DNA of 64,000 nt, from the NCBI RefSeq assembly GCF_012395255.1, contig NZ_JAAZQD010000001.1:124001-188000 (forward strand), written 5' to 3'. A program made the position numbers and the translations under genes. Numbering within the stretch: position 1 is the first letter of the stretch; every line of letters begins with the position of its first letter. The DNA is from Oleiagrimonas citrea (lineage in GTDB: Bacteria; Pseudomonadota; Gammaproteobacteria; Xanthomonadales; Rhodanobacteraceae). Shown piece by piece: positions 50,976 through 61,445 of this stretch. The notes beneath the pieces are model-generated. The model was not told the DNA's origin. It saw only the letters and a program-made list of their open reading frames with translations, and did not search any database.

Positions 50976-51991
50976 GGTGCGGGAAACATCGCGCGCATGC
51001 CTTCGGTATCCGGACGCTCGATCACGCCGCACTCGGTGACGATGGCATCGATCAACGACGCCGGCGTGACGTCGAATACCGGATTCCAGGCCGAGGCGCC
51101 ATCGACCACCGTGCGCACGCCGGCAATGGCCAGCAACTCCTTGGGATCGCGCAACTCGATCTCGATGTCCTCGCCGCGTGCAGTCGCCATGTCTACTGTG
51201 GTCGACGGCGCCACCACCATGAATTTCACGCCGTGATGGCGCGCAGCGATGGCCAGTGCATAACTGCCGATCTTGTTGGCCACATCGCCGTTGGCGGCAA
51301 TGCGATCCGCGCCAATGATGACCCATTGCACCTGACCGCCGCGCATCAAATGCGCCGCGGCCGAATCGGCAATCAGTTTCGCTGGAATACCGTCGCGCAC
51401 CAGTTCCCACATGGTCAGACGCGCACCCTGCAGCCAGGGCCGCGTTTCGCCGGCGAAGACCCGCTCGATGCGCCCCGCCGCCACGCCGGCACGAATCACG
51501 CCTAGCGCCGTGCCGAAACCGGAGGTCGCCAGCGACCCCGTATTGCAATGCGTGAGCACACCTGAACTGCGGTCGATGAGCGCCGAGCCCAGTTTGCCCA
51601 TGCGGTGATTGGCAGCCATATCCTCGTCCTGAATGGCTTGCGCCTCCCGCGTCAGCGCCTGGACATCCGCTCCCGCTTCGATGCAGGTGCCCATGCGGTC
51701 CAGCGCCCACATCAGGTTCACGGCCGTAGGGCGCGCCGCACGCAGATCCCGCAACACCGACGGCATATCCTCGCCAGCCTGCGCAGCCAGCACGACACCC
51801 CAGGCTGCGGCGATGCCGATGGCCGGGGCGCCGCGCACGACCAGGTCGGCGATGGCATCACGGACATGCTGCGCCGAACGACACTCGAGCCAGGATTCCT
51901 CGGCAGGCAGGCGGCGCTGGTCGAGCAGGCGCAGACAGTCCCCGCACCACTGCACGGCGCGGATGCTGTCATGATCGGCGATTGCGGTCAT
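50972..51991 (-). CDS. mtnA: Methylthioribose-1-phosphate isomerase
   Basis: The 339-residue enzyme converts S-methyl-5-thioribose 1-phosphate to the ribulose form in methionine salvage. Catalytic Cys149 ([12 protein letters not shown]) and Asp229 ([12 protein letters not shown]) are present, and [15 protein letters not shown] and [13 protein letters not shown] define the family. The ATG at 51991 is used because the GGA ribosome site fits it better than the adjacent ATG at 51994. Other mtn genes are not in this window. Confidence 0.94.
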   Translation of the reverse strand: MTAIADHDSIRAVQWCGDCLRLLDQRRLPAEESWLECRSAQHVRDAIADLVVRGAPAIGIAAAWGVVLAAQAGEDMPSVLRDLRAARPTAVNLMWALDRMGTCIEAGADVQALTREAQAIQDEDMAANHRMGKLGSALIDRSSGVLTHCNTGSLATSGFGTALGVIRAGVAAGRIERVFAGETRPWLQGARLTMWELVRDGIPAKLIADSAAAHLMRGGQVQWVIIGADRIAANGDVANKIGSYALAIAARHHGVKFMVVAPSTTVDMATARGEDIEIELRDPKELLAIAGVRTVVDGASAWNPVFDVTPASLIDAIVTECGVIERPDTEGMRAMFPAP

Positions 51992-52071
51992 CATGAATTC
52001 CGAAAAGGACAAAGCGCGATTATCGCGCGGAGCGACACACGACGTCATGTCATCGGGCATCACCGGAAACA

Positions 52072-52105
52072 AAAAGCCCGGCATGCGCAAACATGCCGGG
52101 CTTTT
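52072..52105 (-). terminator. Terminator of the rimP-to-pnp operon
   Basis: A 14-bp stem (AAAAGCCCGGCATG and complement) with a CGCAAA loop follows the pnp stop. The minus-strand tail is TTTTTGTTTCC, giving a strong U-run. Confidence 0.9.
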
Positions 52106-52130
52106 GCGTTCTCGAAGAACCGGACGCGTT

Positions 52131-54236
52131 TTACGACGTGGACTTCTCGTCCTCGGTCACGGCCTTCATGGACAGGCGAATACGGCCCTGCTTGTCCACT
52201 TCCAGCACCTTGACCTTGACGATGTCGCCTTCGGAGAGCTTGTCGGAGACCTTCTCCACACGCTCCTCGGAGATCTGCGAGACATGGACCAGACCGTCCT
52301 TGCCCGGCAGGATCGTCACGAACGCGCCGAAGTCCATCAGCTTGGCGACCTTGCCCTCGTAGATGCGGCCCGGCTCGACGTCGGCCACGATCTGTTCGAT
52401 GCGCTTCTTCGCGGCATCGGCGGCGGGACGGTTGACCGAGGCGATGACCACGGTGCCGTCGTCGCTGATGTCGATGGTCGCGCCGGTCTCTTCGGTGATC
52501 GAGCGGATGGTGGCGCCGCCCTTGCCGATGACCTCACGGATCTTGTCCGGATGGATCTTGATGGTCAGCAGACGCGGGGCGTACTCACTCATCTCGGCAC
52601 GCGGGGTATCGAGCGCCTTGGCCATCTCGCCGAGGATGTGCAGACGACCCTGACGCGCCTGCGCCAGTGCGGTCTTCATGATCTCGTCGGTGATGCCGTC
52701 GATCTTGATGTCCATCTGCAGGGCGGAGATGCCCTCGGAGGTACCGGCGACCTTGAAGTCCATGTCGCCCAGGTGATCCTCGTCGCCGAGGATGTCGGAC
52801 AGCACGACGAAATCGTCGCCTTCCTTCACCAGGCCCATGGCGATGCCCGCAACCGGCGCCTTCAGCGGCACGCCCGCGTCCATCATGGCCAGCGAGGAAC
52901 CGCACACCGACGCCATGGACGAGGAGCCGTTGGACTCGGTGATCTCGGAGACCACGCGGACCACGTACGGGAACTCTTCCATGCTCGGCTTGACGGCCTG
53001 CACGCCGCGCTTGGCCAGACGGCCGTGGCCGATCTCGCGGCGCTTCGGACCCATCATGCGGCCGCACTCGCCCACCGAATACGGCGGGAAGTTGTAGTGG
53101 AACAGGAACGGATCCTTCGACTCGCCGGCCGGCGCGTCGATGATCTGCGCGTCGCGCGCGGTGCCCAGGGTGATGGCGACCAGCGCCTGGGTTTCGCCGC
53201 GAGTGAACAGCGCCGAACCGTGGGCACGCGGCAACACGCCTGCACGAACGGTGATCGGACGCACGTCGTCCAGATTGCGGCCGTCGATGCGCACCTTGGT
53301 CTTCAGCACGCTGCCGCGCATGGTCTGGTACTCGAGCTCGCCGAACTCGCCGGCCAGCGCTTCCGCGCTCCAGCCGTGGGTCTCGGCCTGCTCGGCCAGC
53401 GATTCCATGACGTCCGCCTTGATGGAGGCGATGGCGTCACGACGCTGCAGCTTGTCGTGCACCTGGAAGGCTTCGTCCAGACGGCTGCCGACGGCGTTCT
53501 TGACCGCGTCGACCAGCGCCTGATCGCGCGCCGGTGCGTCCCAGTCCCAGGACGGCTTGCCGGCCTCGGTGGCCAGCTCGGCGATCGCGTGGATCGCGGC
53601 CTGCATCTGCTTGTGACCGAACATCACCGCACCCAGCATCACTTCCTCGCTGAGCAGGTTGGCCTCGGACTCCACCATCAACACCGCATTGGCGGTACCG
53701 GCGACGACCAGGTCCAATTCGGAATCGGCCAGCTCGGACACGCTGGGGTTCAGCACGTACTCGCCATTGGTATAGCCGACACGAGCGGCGGCGATCGGGC
53801 CCTTGAAGGGCGCGCCGGACAGCGACAGCGCCGCGGAGGCACCGATCATGGCCGGGATGTCGCCGTCGATTTCCGGGTCCATGGAGACCACGGTGGCGAC
53901 GATCTGCACTTCATTCTTGAAGCCGTCCGGGAACAGCGGGCGGATCGGGCGGTCGATCAGACGCGAGGTCAGCGTCTCTTTCTCAGTCAGACGACCTTCG
54001 CGCTTGAAGAAGCCACCCGGGATGCGACCCGCGGAGTAGAACTTCTCCATGTAATCGACGGTCAGCGGGAAGAAGCTCTGCCCTTCGCGCTGGGTCTTGG
54101 CGGCGACCGCCGCGACCAGCACCTCGGTGCCGCCCATCTTGACCAGAACCGCACCGGATGCCTGACGGGCGATTTCGCCCGTCTCCAGTGTGACTTCATG
54201 CTTACCGTACTGGAATGACTTGGTTACTTTCGCCAC
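52131..54236 (-). CDS. pnp: Polyribonucleotide nucleotidyltransferase
   Basis: The 701-residue exoribonuclease degrades RNA phosphorolytically. Two RNase PH domains (about 1-220 and 310-545), a KH domain ([26 protein letters not shown]) and an S1 domain ([28 protein letters not shown]) are in the usual order. The start codon is GTG, with AAGGAG six bases upstream. It follows rpsO by 21 bases, the classic rpsO-pnp pair, where pnp is normally autoregulated through RNase III cleavage of the leader. Confidence 0.97.
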   Translation of the reverse strand: MAKVTKSFQYGKHEVTLETGEIARQASGAVLVKMGGTEVLVAAVAAKTQREGQSFFPLTVDYMEKFYSAGRIPGGFFKREGRLTEKETLTSRLIDRPIRPLFPDGFKNEVQIVATVVSMDPEIDGDIPAMIGASAALSLSGAPFKGPIAAARVGYTNGEYVLNPSVSELADSELDLVVAGTANAVLMVESEANLLSEEVMLGAVMFGHKQMQAAIHAIAELATEAGKPSWDWDAPARDQALVDAVKNAVGSRLDEAFQVHDKLQRRDAIASIKADVMESLAEQAETHGWSAEALAGEFGELEYQTMRGSVLKTKVRIDGRNLDDVRPITVRAGVLPRAHGSALFTRGETQALVAITLGTARDAQIIDAPAGESKDPFLFHYNFPPYSVGECGRMMGPKRREIGHGRLAKRGVQAVKPSMEEFPYVVRVVSEITESNGSSSMASVCGSSLAMMDAGVPLKAPVAGIAMGLVKEGDDFVVLSDILGDEDHLGDMDFKVAGTSEGISALQMDIKIDGITDEIMKTALAQARQGRLHILGEMAKALDTPRAEMSEYAPRLLTIKIHPDKIREVIGKGGATIRSITEETGATIDISDDGTVVIASVNRPAADAAKKRIEQIVADVEPGRIYEGKVAKLMDFGAFVTILPGKDGLVHVSQISEERVEKVSDKLSEGDIVKVKVLEVDKQGRIRLSMKAVTEDEKSTS

Positions 54237-54257
54237 TTTATTCTCCTTGACCTGGGA

Positions 54258-54527
54258 TCAACGGCGCAGGCCGAGGCGTTCGATCAGGCTCTGATAACGC
54301 GCCGTGTCGCGCTGCTTGAGGTAGCCGAGCAGGCGCTTGCGCTGATTGACCAGCTTCAGCAGGCCGCGGCGGGAGTGATGATCCTGCTTGTGCGACTTGA
54401 AGTGCTCGGTCAGGTGGCTGATTCGCGCCGACAGCAGGGCCACCTGGACCTCCGGCGAACCGGTGTCCTTCGCGTCGTGGCCGTACTCGGCAATGATCTT
54501 GCTGGTCTGTTCCGCAGTGAGCGACAT
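54258..54527 (-). CDS. rpsO: 30S ribosomal protein S15
   Basis: The 89-residue protein begins [16 protein letters not shown] and ends [12 protein letters not shown], matching S15 along its length, with the [13 protein letters not shown] and [21 protein letters not shown] helices that bind 16S rRNA. S15 commonly represses its own translation through its leader. A likely promoter lies at 54634-54663. Confidence 0.97.
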   Translation of the reverse strand: MSLTAEQTSKIIAEYGHDAKDTGSPEVQVALLSARISHLTEHFKSHKQDHHSRRGLLKLVNQRKRLLGYLKQRDTARYQSLIERLGLRR

Positions 54528-54633
54528 GAACGTGTTCCTCAGAAAAAGCATGCGCGAGGCTTGCGAAGCACCACCGAAACGATGCGGCTGCGCAAACCCC
54601 GCGTGGTTGTTAAAAGCTACGGGTCAAGCGCCT

Positions 54634-54663
54634 ATTGTAATGTCCAGACGGTTGCTGCAACAA
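54634..54663 (-). promoter_or_regulatory. Internal promoter of rpsO-pnp
   Basis: On the minus strand TTGTTG (54658-54663) and TACAAT (54634-54639) are 18 bp apart, giving a leader of about 100 bases for rpsO, within which S15 could act. Confidence 0.55.
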
Positions 54664-54677
54664 GGCTTTAACACGGC

Positions 54678-55613
54678 TTATTCAGCAATTTGGGGCAAAT
54701 TGAAGCCGCGCTTCACCTGCAAAGCGCCATTCTGCCCCATCTCCGCCAGTGCGAGGAGCCGCCCATCGGCGGCGTAGGCACGGTACAGACCGGGACCGAC
54801 GGAGGCGAGGTGCACGGCCTGACCATGCCCCATTGCCGTGCCTTGCGATGCATCCAGATCCAGTCTGGGAAGGTGCTCGAGCCCTGCATCCAGAGGCAGC
54901 AGACAGGCATCCAGCGCCTGCTGGCCCTGTTCGGCCTTCTCGCGCAGGGCATCCAGTGTCCACATCTGCGGCTGGCGGAACGGATCGACCCAGGTCCGCC
55001 GCAGCCCGCACAGATACGCGCCACAACCGATCCGCTCGCCCAGATCGCGGGCCAAACTGCGAATGTAAGTGCCCGATCCGCATTCCACATACAACCGCAG
55101 ACGATCGTCTTCCCGATGCAGCAGGTCGATCCGATGGATCTCCACCTCGCGAGCATCCAGTTCCACCGCCTCGCCGCGACGCGCACGCACGTACATCGGC
55201 ACGCCATCGCGCTTCAGGGCCGAATAGGCCGGCGGCACCTGCGCGATGCGGCCGACGAAGGCATCCAGATGCTCGCGAAGCGCCACATCGTCCAGCGACG
55301 GCACCGCGTGCCGGGCGATGATCTCGCCTTCGCCATCGTCCGTATTGGTAGCCACACCGAGCTGGCATTCCGCCTCGTAGGCCTTGCGTGAACCGAGCAG
55401 CAAACCGGCGACCTTGGTCGCCTCGCCCAGGCAGATCGGCAGGAGTCCGGTCGCCAGCGGATCGAGGCTGCCGGTATGACCGGCTTTGGCCGCACCGAAA
55501 ATGCCTCGCACCACCTGCAGCGCCTTGTTGGAACTCAGGCCCAGTGGCTTGTCCAGCAGCACGATGCCGTGGACGGCGCGTCGGGGACGGCGGCGGGTGT
55601 GGTTGACAGGCAT
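54678..55613 (-). CDS. truB: tRNA pseudouridine(55) synthase
   Basis: The 311-residue enzyme makes pseudouridine 55 in tRNA. Catalytic Asp51 lies in GHTGSLDPLATGLLP; the LDKPLGLSSN opening and the YECGSGTYIRSLARDLG-type block (here VECGSGTYIRSLARDLGERIG) are present, and a C-terminal PUA-like domain follows. It sits between rbfA and rpsO as in the enterobacterial order. Confidence 0.96.
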   Translation of the reverse strand: MPVNHTRRRPRRAVHGIVLLDKPLGLSSNKALQVVRGIFGAAKAGHTGSLDPLATGLLPICLGEATKVAGLLLGSRKAYEAECQLGVATNTDDGEGEIIARHAVPSLDDVALREHLDAFVGRIAQVPPAYSALKRDGVPMYVRARRGEAVELDAREVEIHRIDLLHREDDRLRLYVECGSGTYIRSLARDLGERIGCGAYLCGLRRTWVDPFRQPQMWTLDALREKAEQGQQALDACLLPLDAGLEHLPRLDLDASQGTAMGHGQAVHLASVGPGLYRAYAADGRLLALAEMGQNGALQVKRGFNLPQIAE

Positions 55614-55645
55614 GAAAAACGAAAAAGGCAGTACCCGGACGTCGC

Positions 55646-56005
55646 TTACAGGCGACCCTGGTCCTTTTCCTGCTGCAGCAGGGATTCGATGCGTTCGCCC
55701 TGCTCGACCGACTTGTCGTACTTGAAGCGCAGCTCGGGCACACGACGAATACGAAGCGTGCGCGACAGCTCGCGACGGAACTCGCCGGCCAACTCGTTGA
55801 GCGCCTTGACGGCCTCCGCGGCCCGCTCCGGCTGCAACACCGTCACCCAGACGGTGGCCACGTCCAGATCCTTGGTCGCTTCGACGTCGGACACGCTCGC
55901 CGACGGCAGACCGTGATCGCGCGCCGCCGCATGGACGAGCACACCGACCTCACGGCGCAACATCGCCGAGATACGGTCACTGCGTTTGAAATCGCGGGAA
56001 GGCAT
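55646..56005 (-). CDS. rbfA: Ribosome-binding factor A
   Basis: The 119-residue KH-fold assembly factor begins SRDFKRSDRISAMLRREVGVLVHAAARD and contains VATVWVTVL and the LAGEFRRELSRTLRIRRVPELRFKYDKSVEQGERIESLL tail typical of RbfA. It matures the 5' end of 16S rRNA and matters at low temperature. It lies between infB and truB. Confidence 0.96.
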   Translation of the reverse strand: MPSRDFKRSDRISAMLRREVGVLVHAAARDHGLPSASVSDVEATKDLDVATVWVTVLQPERAAEAVKALNELAGEFRRELSRTLRIRRVPELRFKYDKSVEQGERIESLLQQEKDQGRL

Positions 56006-56096
56006 GACGAAGATCCGGAACAGGGGGGAAGGATCGGAAATACTGGCTCCGGTACGGCGAGGCGCATGAAAGCGCCCCGCCCCGGATACCGTGAAC

Positions 56097-58925
56097 TTAC
56101 AACGTGCGCGCGACTTCGATGCGCTCGAAGCACTCGATCTGGTCGCCCGGCTTGACGTCGTTGTACTGCTTGACGCCGATACCGCACTCGGTGCCGGACT
56201 TCACTTCCTCGACGTTCTCCTTGAAGCGTCGCAAGGATTCCAGCTCACCCTCGAAGATCACGGTGTTGTCACGCAGCACGCGGATCGGCTTGCTGCGCTT
56301 GACCGTGCCCTCGGACACCATGCAGCCGGCCACGGCGCCGAACTTCGAGCTGCGGAACACGTCGCGCACCTCGGCAGTGCCGATGATCTCCTCGCGGATC
56401 TCGTTGCCCAGCAGGCCGGTAGCCGCCTGGGTCACCTGGTCGATCACGTCATAGATGATCGAGAAGTAACGCACGTCCAGACCGGCCGTGTCGATCACCT
56501 TGCGCGCCGAGGCGTCGGCACGCACGTTGAAGCCGATCACCAGCGCCTTGGAGGCCGCGGCCAGCGTGGCGTCGGACTCGGTGATGCCGCCGACACCGGA
56601 GGACACCACGTTGACCTTCACCAGCTCGTTGCCGATCTGCGTCAGCGACTCGCGCAGCGCCTCGGCGGAACCCTGCACATCGGCCTTGATGAGGATGTTC
56701 AGCTGCTGCTGCTCCTCGCTCTGGCCCATCTGCGCCATGATGTCCTCGAGACGGTTGGACTTGCTGACCAGGCGCGTCTCGCGACGGCGCTGTTCGCGTT
56801 CCTGCGCGACTTCCTTGGCCAGGCGTTCGTCGGCCACGACCACGAAATCGTCACCCGCCTCCGGCACGCCGGAAAGGCCCAGCACCTGCACCGGAATGGA
56901 CGGACCGGCTTCGGCGACCGACTTGCCGTTCTCGTCGATCAGGGCGCGCATGCGACCGTACTCGACGCCGCAGACGGCGTAGTCGCTCTTCTTCAGCGTG
57001 CCGCGCTGCACCAGCATCGTCGCCATCGGGCCGCGACCGCGATCCAGGCGCGATTCGATGACCACACCGGAGGCCGGACCGTCATGCACCGCGGTCAGCT
57101 CCATCAGCTCGGCCTGCAGAGAGATCGAGTCGAGCAGATCATCGATGCCCTGGCCGGTCTTGGCCGACACGGGCACGAATTGCACGTCACCGCCCCAGTC
57201 TTCCGGCACGACCTCTTCGGCGACCAGCCCCTGCTTGACGTTGTCGGGATTGGCGTCGGACTTGTCGATCTTGTTGACTGCGACGATCAGCGGCACATTC
57301 GCTGCGCGAGCATGCTTGATGGCCTCGACCGTCTGCGGCTTGACGCCGTCATCGGCCGCGACCACCAGCACCACGATATCCGTGGACTGGGCTCCGCGGG
57401 CGCGCATCGATGTGAACGCGGCATGGCCCGGGGTATCCAGGAACGTGATGACACCCTTGTCGGTGGTCACGTGGTAGGCACCGATGTGCTGCGTGATGCC
57501 GCCCGCCTCGCCCGTGGCGACCTTGGCGCGGCGGATGTAGTCCAGCAGCGAAGTCTTGCCGTGATCGACATGGCCCATGATGGTGACCACCGGCGGACGC
57601 GGCAGCTTCTCGCCCTGTTCCTCGCTCGTGGCCGCATGCTCCAGCAGCGCGGCCTCGGCGCCCTTGTCCTCTTCCTGCACGGGCTTGTGACCCAGTTCTT
57701 CGACCACCAGCACCGCGGTGTCGTGGTCGATGACCTGATTGATGGTGGCCATCATGCCCATGTTGAAGAGGGCCTTGACGACCTCCGAGCCTTTCACGGC
57801 CATCTTCTGCGCCAGTTCGCTGACGACATTGGCTTCGCCAACAGCCACTTCACGCACGACCGGCGCGGTCGGCTTGGAGAAGCCGTGCGGGCCGCTGCCA
57901 CCGGCGGATGGACGCTCACTGCCGCGGCCACGACGACGACCACTGCTGCGGCGCGCACGATCGGCGTCGGACAGATGCAGCTTGCCGCTGCCGAATTTCT
58001 TGCCGCCCTTGCCGCCCTTTCCGCCCGTGGTGCGCTCTTCGCGCTCGTCCTTGGCCTTCTTCTCGGGAGCCGCCGCCTTCGCCGTCGGCTTGGGACGACC
58101 CATGGCCTCTTCGCGCGAGACTTCGCGCACGCGCTCGCGGCGCTTGGGCTGATCGTGCACGCGCGGCATGACCGGCATGGACCATGCGTCCTTCTTTTCC
58201 TTCGAAGCTTCGCTGTCCTTCGTATCCTTGACGGACACGGATTCAGACTCGGCTTCGACGGTCGTCTCCGACGTATCGACCGGTTCCTCGATGGTTTCGG
58301 GAACGCTGGAAGATTCGGCCTCAGCTTTGGCCTGCGCTTCGGCTTCAGCCTGGGCCTTCGCCTGCTCGTTTGCTTCGGCCTCGGCCTGAGCGGCAGCCGC
58401 CGCCTCTTCGGCCTGACGACGCGCGTCCTCTTCCTGCTGAAGCTTGCGCTCGGCTTCCTCGCGGCGCTGCTTCTGCTGCTCGGCGCGCTCCGTCTCTTCG
58501 CGCTGGCGCTGCTCCTGCGATTCCTGCAGCTTGCGCGCGGCCTCTTCGCGCTCGACATCGGCCGAGGCGTCTTCACTGATGGCGCTGCGCTTCACATAGG
58601 TGCGCTTGGAGCGCACCTCGACATTGACCGTCTTGGCACCGCCACGGGCACCCGCGCGTCCGCTGCCGGAGGCAACCTTGAGTTCGCTGACCTTGCGTCG
58701 ACGCAGAGTCACCTGCTTCGGTCCGGCCGAAGCCGCTTCGCTTTCACCGCTTCCACCCTTGCCATGCTTGCGGCGCAGGAAGCCGTGCAGCTTCATTTTT
58801 TCGGTATTGCTGATGACCTGATCGGGGTCGGAGAACTCCATGCCCGCTTCGCCAAGCTGCGCGAGCAGCTTGTCCACAGGCAGGTCCAGGACCTTGGCCA
58901 ATTGCTTGATGGTGACGTCCGACAT
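56097..58925 (-). CDS. infB: Translation initiation factor IF-2
   Basis: The 942-residue GTPase delivers fMet-tRNA to the ribosome. It has the IF2N domain ([28 protein letters not shown]), a long charged Glu/Lys/Arg/Ala coiled stretch (about 110-300), and a G domain with [23 protein letters not shown] and NKIDK, followed by domains II-IV. The ATG at 58925 gives the canonical N-terminus. Its length is slightly above E. coli IF2-alpha because of the long linker. Confidence 0.97.
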   Translation of the reverse strand: MSDVTIKQLAKVLDLPVDKLLAQLGEAGMEFSDPDQVISNTEKMKLHGFLRRKHGKGGSGESEAASAGPKQVTLRRRKVSELKVASGSGRAGARGGAKTVNVEVRSKRTYVKRSAISEDASADVEREEAARKLQESQEQRQREETERAEQQKQRREEAERKLQQEEDARRQAEEAAAAAQAEAEANEQAKAQAEAEAQAKAEAESSSVPETIEEPVDTSETTVEAESESVSVKDTKDSEASKEKKDAWSMPVMPRVHDQPKRRERVREVSREEAMGRPKPTAKAAAPEKKAKDEREERTTGGKGGKGGKKFGSGKLHLSDADRARRSSGRRRGRGSERPSAGGSGPHGFSKPTAPVVREVAVGEANVVSELAQKMAVKGSEVVKALFNMGMMATINQVIDHDTAVLVVEELGHKPVQEEDKGAEAALLEHAATSEEQGEKLPRPPVVTIMGHVDHGKTSLLDYIRRAKVATGEAGGITQHIGAYHVTTDKGVITFLDTPGHAAFTSMRARGAQSTDIVVLVVAADDGVKPQTVEAIKHARAANVPLIVAVNKIDKSDANPDNVKQGLVAEEVVPEDWGGDVQFVPVSAKTGQGIDDLLDSISLQAELMELTAVHDGPASGVVIESRLDRGRGPMATMLVQRGTLKKSDYAVCGVEYGRMRALIDENGKSVAEAGPSIPVQVLGLSGVPEAGDDFVVVADERLAKEVAQEREQRRRETRLVSKSNRLEDIMAQMGQSEEQQQLNILIKADVQGSAEALRESLTQIGNELVKVNVVSSGVGGITESDATLAAASKALVIGFNVRADASARKVIDTAGLDVRYFSIIYDVIDQVTQAATGLLGNEIREEIIGTAEVRDVFRSSKFGAVAGCMVSEGTVKRSKPIRVLRDNTVIFEGELESLRRFKENVEEVKSGTECGIGVKQYNDVKPGDQIECFERIEVARTL

Positions 58926-59057
58926 CGTTCTCTTACTCCGCCTTTCCCGCGATCTTCTTGTGTGTCGCCGTGTTGCCCGACACAGCCGTTCCGTCCCTGG
59001 CGGGAAGCATCTCAGCTTCCCCAGATGCACGCCGTCCGGGCATGCATCCGTGCTCGA

Positions 59058-60563
59058 TCAGCCTTCCTGCTCCAGACGTGCAATCATCGGCGCACGTGCG
59101 GCCATGATCAACGCTGCAGCGCGTTCCTCGTCCATGCCGTCCATGTCGATGAGATCATCGACCGCCTGGTCGGCCAGGTCATCCGCCGTGGTCACGCCGC
59201 GCTCGGCAAGAGCATAGGCCGTAGCCTCGTCCATGCCTTCCAGCGACAGCAGGTCTTCGGCGGGGGTGTGTTCTTCCAGGCCTTCCTCGACCGCCAGCGC
59301 CGCCGTCAACAGCGCGTCGCGGGCACGGGCGCGCAGTTCCTCGACGATGTCCTCGTCGAAGCCTTCCACGGCCAGCAGCTCGCCGGTCGGCACGTAGGCC
59401 ACTTCCTCGATACTGGAGAAACCTTCCTGCACCAGGATATTGGCGATTTCCTCATCGACCTCGAGCTTGTCCATGAACAGCTGGCGCGATGCCTCCTGTT
59501 CGGCCTCGCTCTTCTCCTGCACCTGGTCCTGCGTCATCACGTTGAGCTGCCAGCCAGTCAGCTTGCTGGCCAGACGCACGTTCTGGCCGCCGCGACCGAT
59601 GGCCTGGGACAGTTTGTCCTCCGCCACCGCGATGTCCATGGAGTGCTTGTCTTCATCCATGATGATCGACTGCACCTCGGCCGGCGCCATCGCGTTGATG
59701 ACGAACTGCGCCTGATTCTCGTGCCACAGGATGATGTCCACGCGCTCGCCGTTGAGCTCGTTGGTCACCGCCTGCACGCGCGAACCACGCATGCCGATGC
59801 AGGCGCCGATGGGATCGGTACGCGCGTCATGCGCGAGCACCGCGATCTTGGCGCGGTCGCCAGCGTCACGGGCGCAGCCCATGATCTCGACCAGGCCCTG
59901 GCCCACTTCCGGCACCTCGAGCTTGAACAGCTCGATCATGAATTCCGGCGCGGTGCGCGACACGAACAGCTGCGGCCCGCGGATTTCCGAGCGCACTTCG
60001 TACAAGTAACCGCGCAAGCGGTCGCCGACGCGCACCGGTTCGCGCGGAATCGACTTGTCGCGCGGAATGAAGGCCTCGGCGTTGCCGCCCAGATCCAGGT
60101 AGATGTTGCCGCGCTCGACACGCTTGACGATGCCGGTGATGAGTTCGCCGACGCGATCCTCATAAGCCTCGACCACCAGGGCACGCTCGGCCTCGCGCAC
60201 ACGCTGCACGATGACCTGCTTGGCAGCCTGGGCAGCGATGCGCCCGAACTCGGCGTTCTCGATCTGTTCCTCGATGTACTCGCCGATCTCGGCATCGGCG
60301 CGCTCGTCCACGGCGTCCATCATGCGGATCTGGCGATACGGCGATTCCATCTCGATGTCGTCGGCCACGATCTCCCAACGACGGAAGGTCTCGTAGTCAC
60401 CCGTTTCACGGTCGATCTCGACGCGGATGTCCGCATCCTCGTCCGGATAGCGCTTCTTGGCCGCCGAGGCCAGTGCCGCTTCCATCGCCTGGAAAATGAT
60501 GTCGCGCGACACGCCCTTTTCATTGGCTACCGCGTCCACCACCAGCAACAGTTCTTTGCTCAT
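59058..60563 (-). CDS. nusA: Transcription termination/antitermination factor NusA
   Basis: The 501-residue protein has an N-terminal RNA-polymerase-binding domain ([28 protein letters not shown]), an S1 domain (about 135-200), two KH domains ([25 protein letters not shown] and [14 protein letters not shown]) and two C-terminal acidic repeats (about 360-500) as in gammaproteobacteria. It modulates pausing and intrinsic termination and in E. coli regulates its own operon. The two terminators upstream of rimP are suitable targets. Confidence 0.97.
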   Translation of the reverse strand: MSKELLLVVDAVANEKGVSRDIIFQAMEAALASAAKKRYPDEDADIRVEIDRETGDYETFRRWEIVADDIEMESPYRQIRMMDAVDERADAEIGEYIEEQIENAEFGRIAAQAAKQVIVQRVREAERALVVEAYEDRVGELITGIVKRVERGNIYLDLGGNAEAFIPRDKSIPREPVRVGDRLRGYLYEVRSEIRGPQLFVSRTAPEFMIELFKLEVPEVGQGLVEIMGCARDAGDRAKIAVLAHDARTDPIGACIGMRGSRVQAVTNELNGERVDIILWHENQAQFVINAMAPAEVQSIIMDEDKHSMDIAVAEDKLSQAIGRGGQNVRLASKLTGWQLNVMTQDQVQEKSEAEQEASRQLFMDKLEVDEEIANILVQEGFSSIEEVAYVPTGELLAVEGFDEDIVEELRARARDALLTAALAVEEGLEEHTPAEDLLSLEGMDEATAYALAERGVTTADDLADQAVDDLIDMDGMDEERAAALIMAARAPMIARLEQEG

Positions 60564-60607
60564 TGCCGCCACTCCGCGAACGCCATCGTGGCGTCCGTAT
60601 CAAAAAA

Positions 60608-61117
60608 TCAGTGTTTCTTGCCCTTGCCGCCCGACTTCGGTGCGGGCGCATAGCCCAACGCCTGCCAGTCGGGTACCAACCGCGCACTCTCCACGTCGGC
60701 ATGCGCGAACTCGAAGGGACCGACGCCATCGACTTCGACCACGATGCGTTCCGGCGCGGCCTCGACGATCCGGCCGCGCAGACGACGACGATTGTTGATC
60801 GGCGCCTTCAGCACCACCTTGACTTCGTCACCGACGAGCTGCGCGAAATGATCCGCCGTGAACAACGGCCGATCGATGCCCGGCGAGGACACCTCCAGCA
60901 CATAATGCCCGGGAATCGGATCTTCGACATCCAGCGTCGCGGACAATTCGCGACTGGCCGACTCGCAATCGTCAATGCCGACCTCGCGGTCTTCGGCATC
61001 AATGTAGACGCGCAGCGTGCCCTGCCCACCCGAGGGGATCCACTCCACTCCGAGGCAGGTCAGTTCGAGATCGGCAATGATCTCGTCAAAGCGTTGGGCA
61101 AGGGCCTGCGTGTCCAA
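60608..61117 (-). CDS. rimP: Ribosome maturation factor RimP
   Basis: The 169-residue protein matures the 30S subunit. Family blocks are [64 protein letters not shown] and the C-terminal SH3-like barrel, ending in a basic KSGGKGKKH. The start is a TTG at 61117 with GGAG ten bases upstream; no in-frame ATG exists nearby, and this start gives the usual short N-terminus. A weak start and a terminator directly upstream suggest that expression is held down. Confidence 0.88.
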   Translation of the reverse strand: MDTQALAQRFDEIIADLELTCLGVEWIPSGGQGTLRVYIDAEDREVGIDDCESASRELSATLDVEDPIPGHYVLEVSSPGIDRPLFTADHFAQLVGDEVKVVLKAPINNRRRLRGRIVEAAPERIVVEVDGVGPFEFAHADVESARLVPDWQALGYAPAPKSGGKGKKH

Positions 61118-61148
61118 ATCGATCGCGACTCCATAATTCAAAAACAAA

Positions 61149-61169
61149 AAATGGGCATGACGCCCATTT
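61149..61169 (-). terminator. Terminator/attenuator immediately upstream of rimP
   Basis: On the minus strand an 8-bp stem (AAATGGGC and complement) with a GTCAT loop is followed by TTTGTTTTTG, ending about 25 bases before the rimP start. It has the form of an intrinsic terminator inside the leader of the rimP-nusA-infB operon. Confidence 0.7.
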
Positions 61170-61237
61170 CCATAGCGTTGCCGTTGGCTCCGACACCGGC
61201 GTCGCGCATCCATGCGCTCGGGGCCATGGCCCCTAAC

Positions 61238-61264
61238 AAAAAAGCCTCACGAGGAGGCTTTTTT
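61238..61264 (-). terminator. Terminator after tRNA-fMet
   Basis: GCCTC pairs with GAGGC, flanked by six A and six T, forming an 11-bp intrinsic terminator 12 bases past the tRNA 3' end. Incomplete termination would feed transcription into rimP-nusA. Confidence 0.85.
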
Positions 61265-61275
61265 GCCGAAAGTTC

Positions 61276-61352
<77 letters not shown>

Positions 61353-61365
61353 CCGGAGAAGGGAA

Positions 61366-61394
61366 ACTATAGCGGCGCAGCGTTCACTTGGCAA
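61366..61394 (-). promoter_or_regulatory. Promoter of tRNA-fMet
   Basis: On the minus strand TTGCCA (61389-61394) and TATAGT (61366-61371) are separated by exactly 17 bp, placing the start about seven bases before the tRNA 5' end. Confidence 0.8.
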
Positions 61395-61445
61395 TACCAA
61401 TCTACACGAAAAAAGGTTTTTTTCTGCAAATCGGACATGCCAGCT

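Noticed and set aside
56091-60653. A 1520-codon plus-strand open frame antisense to infB and nusA
   Set aside because: It mirrors two unmistakable genes on the other strand; long antisense frames are expected from the GC-rich third-codon bias. Its Leu/Gly/His-rich translation has no recognisable domain.
61220-61233. Perfect 14-bp palindrome GGGGCCATGGCCCC near tRNA-fMet
   Set aside because: It has no loop or T-run and no context beyond proximity to the terminator; it could be chance in GC-rich DNA.
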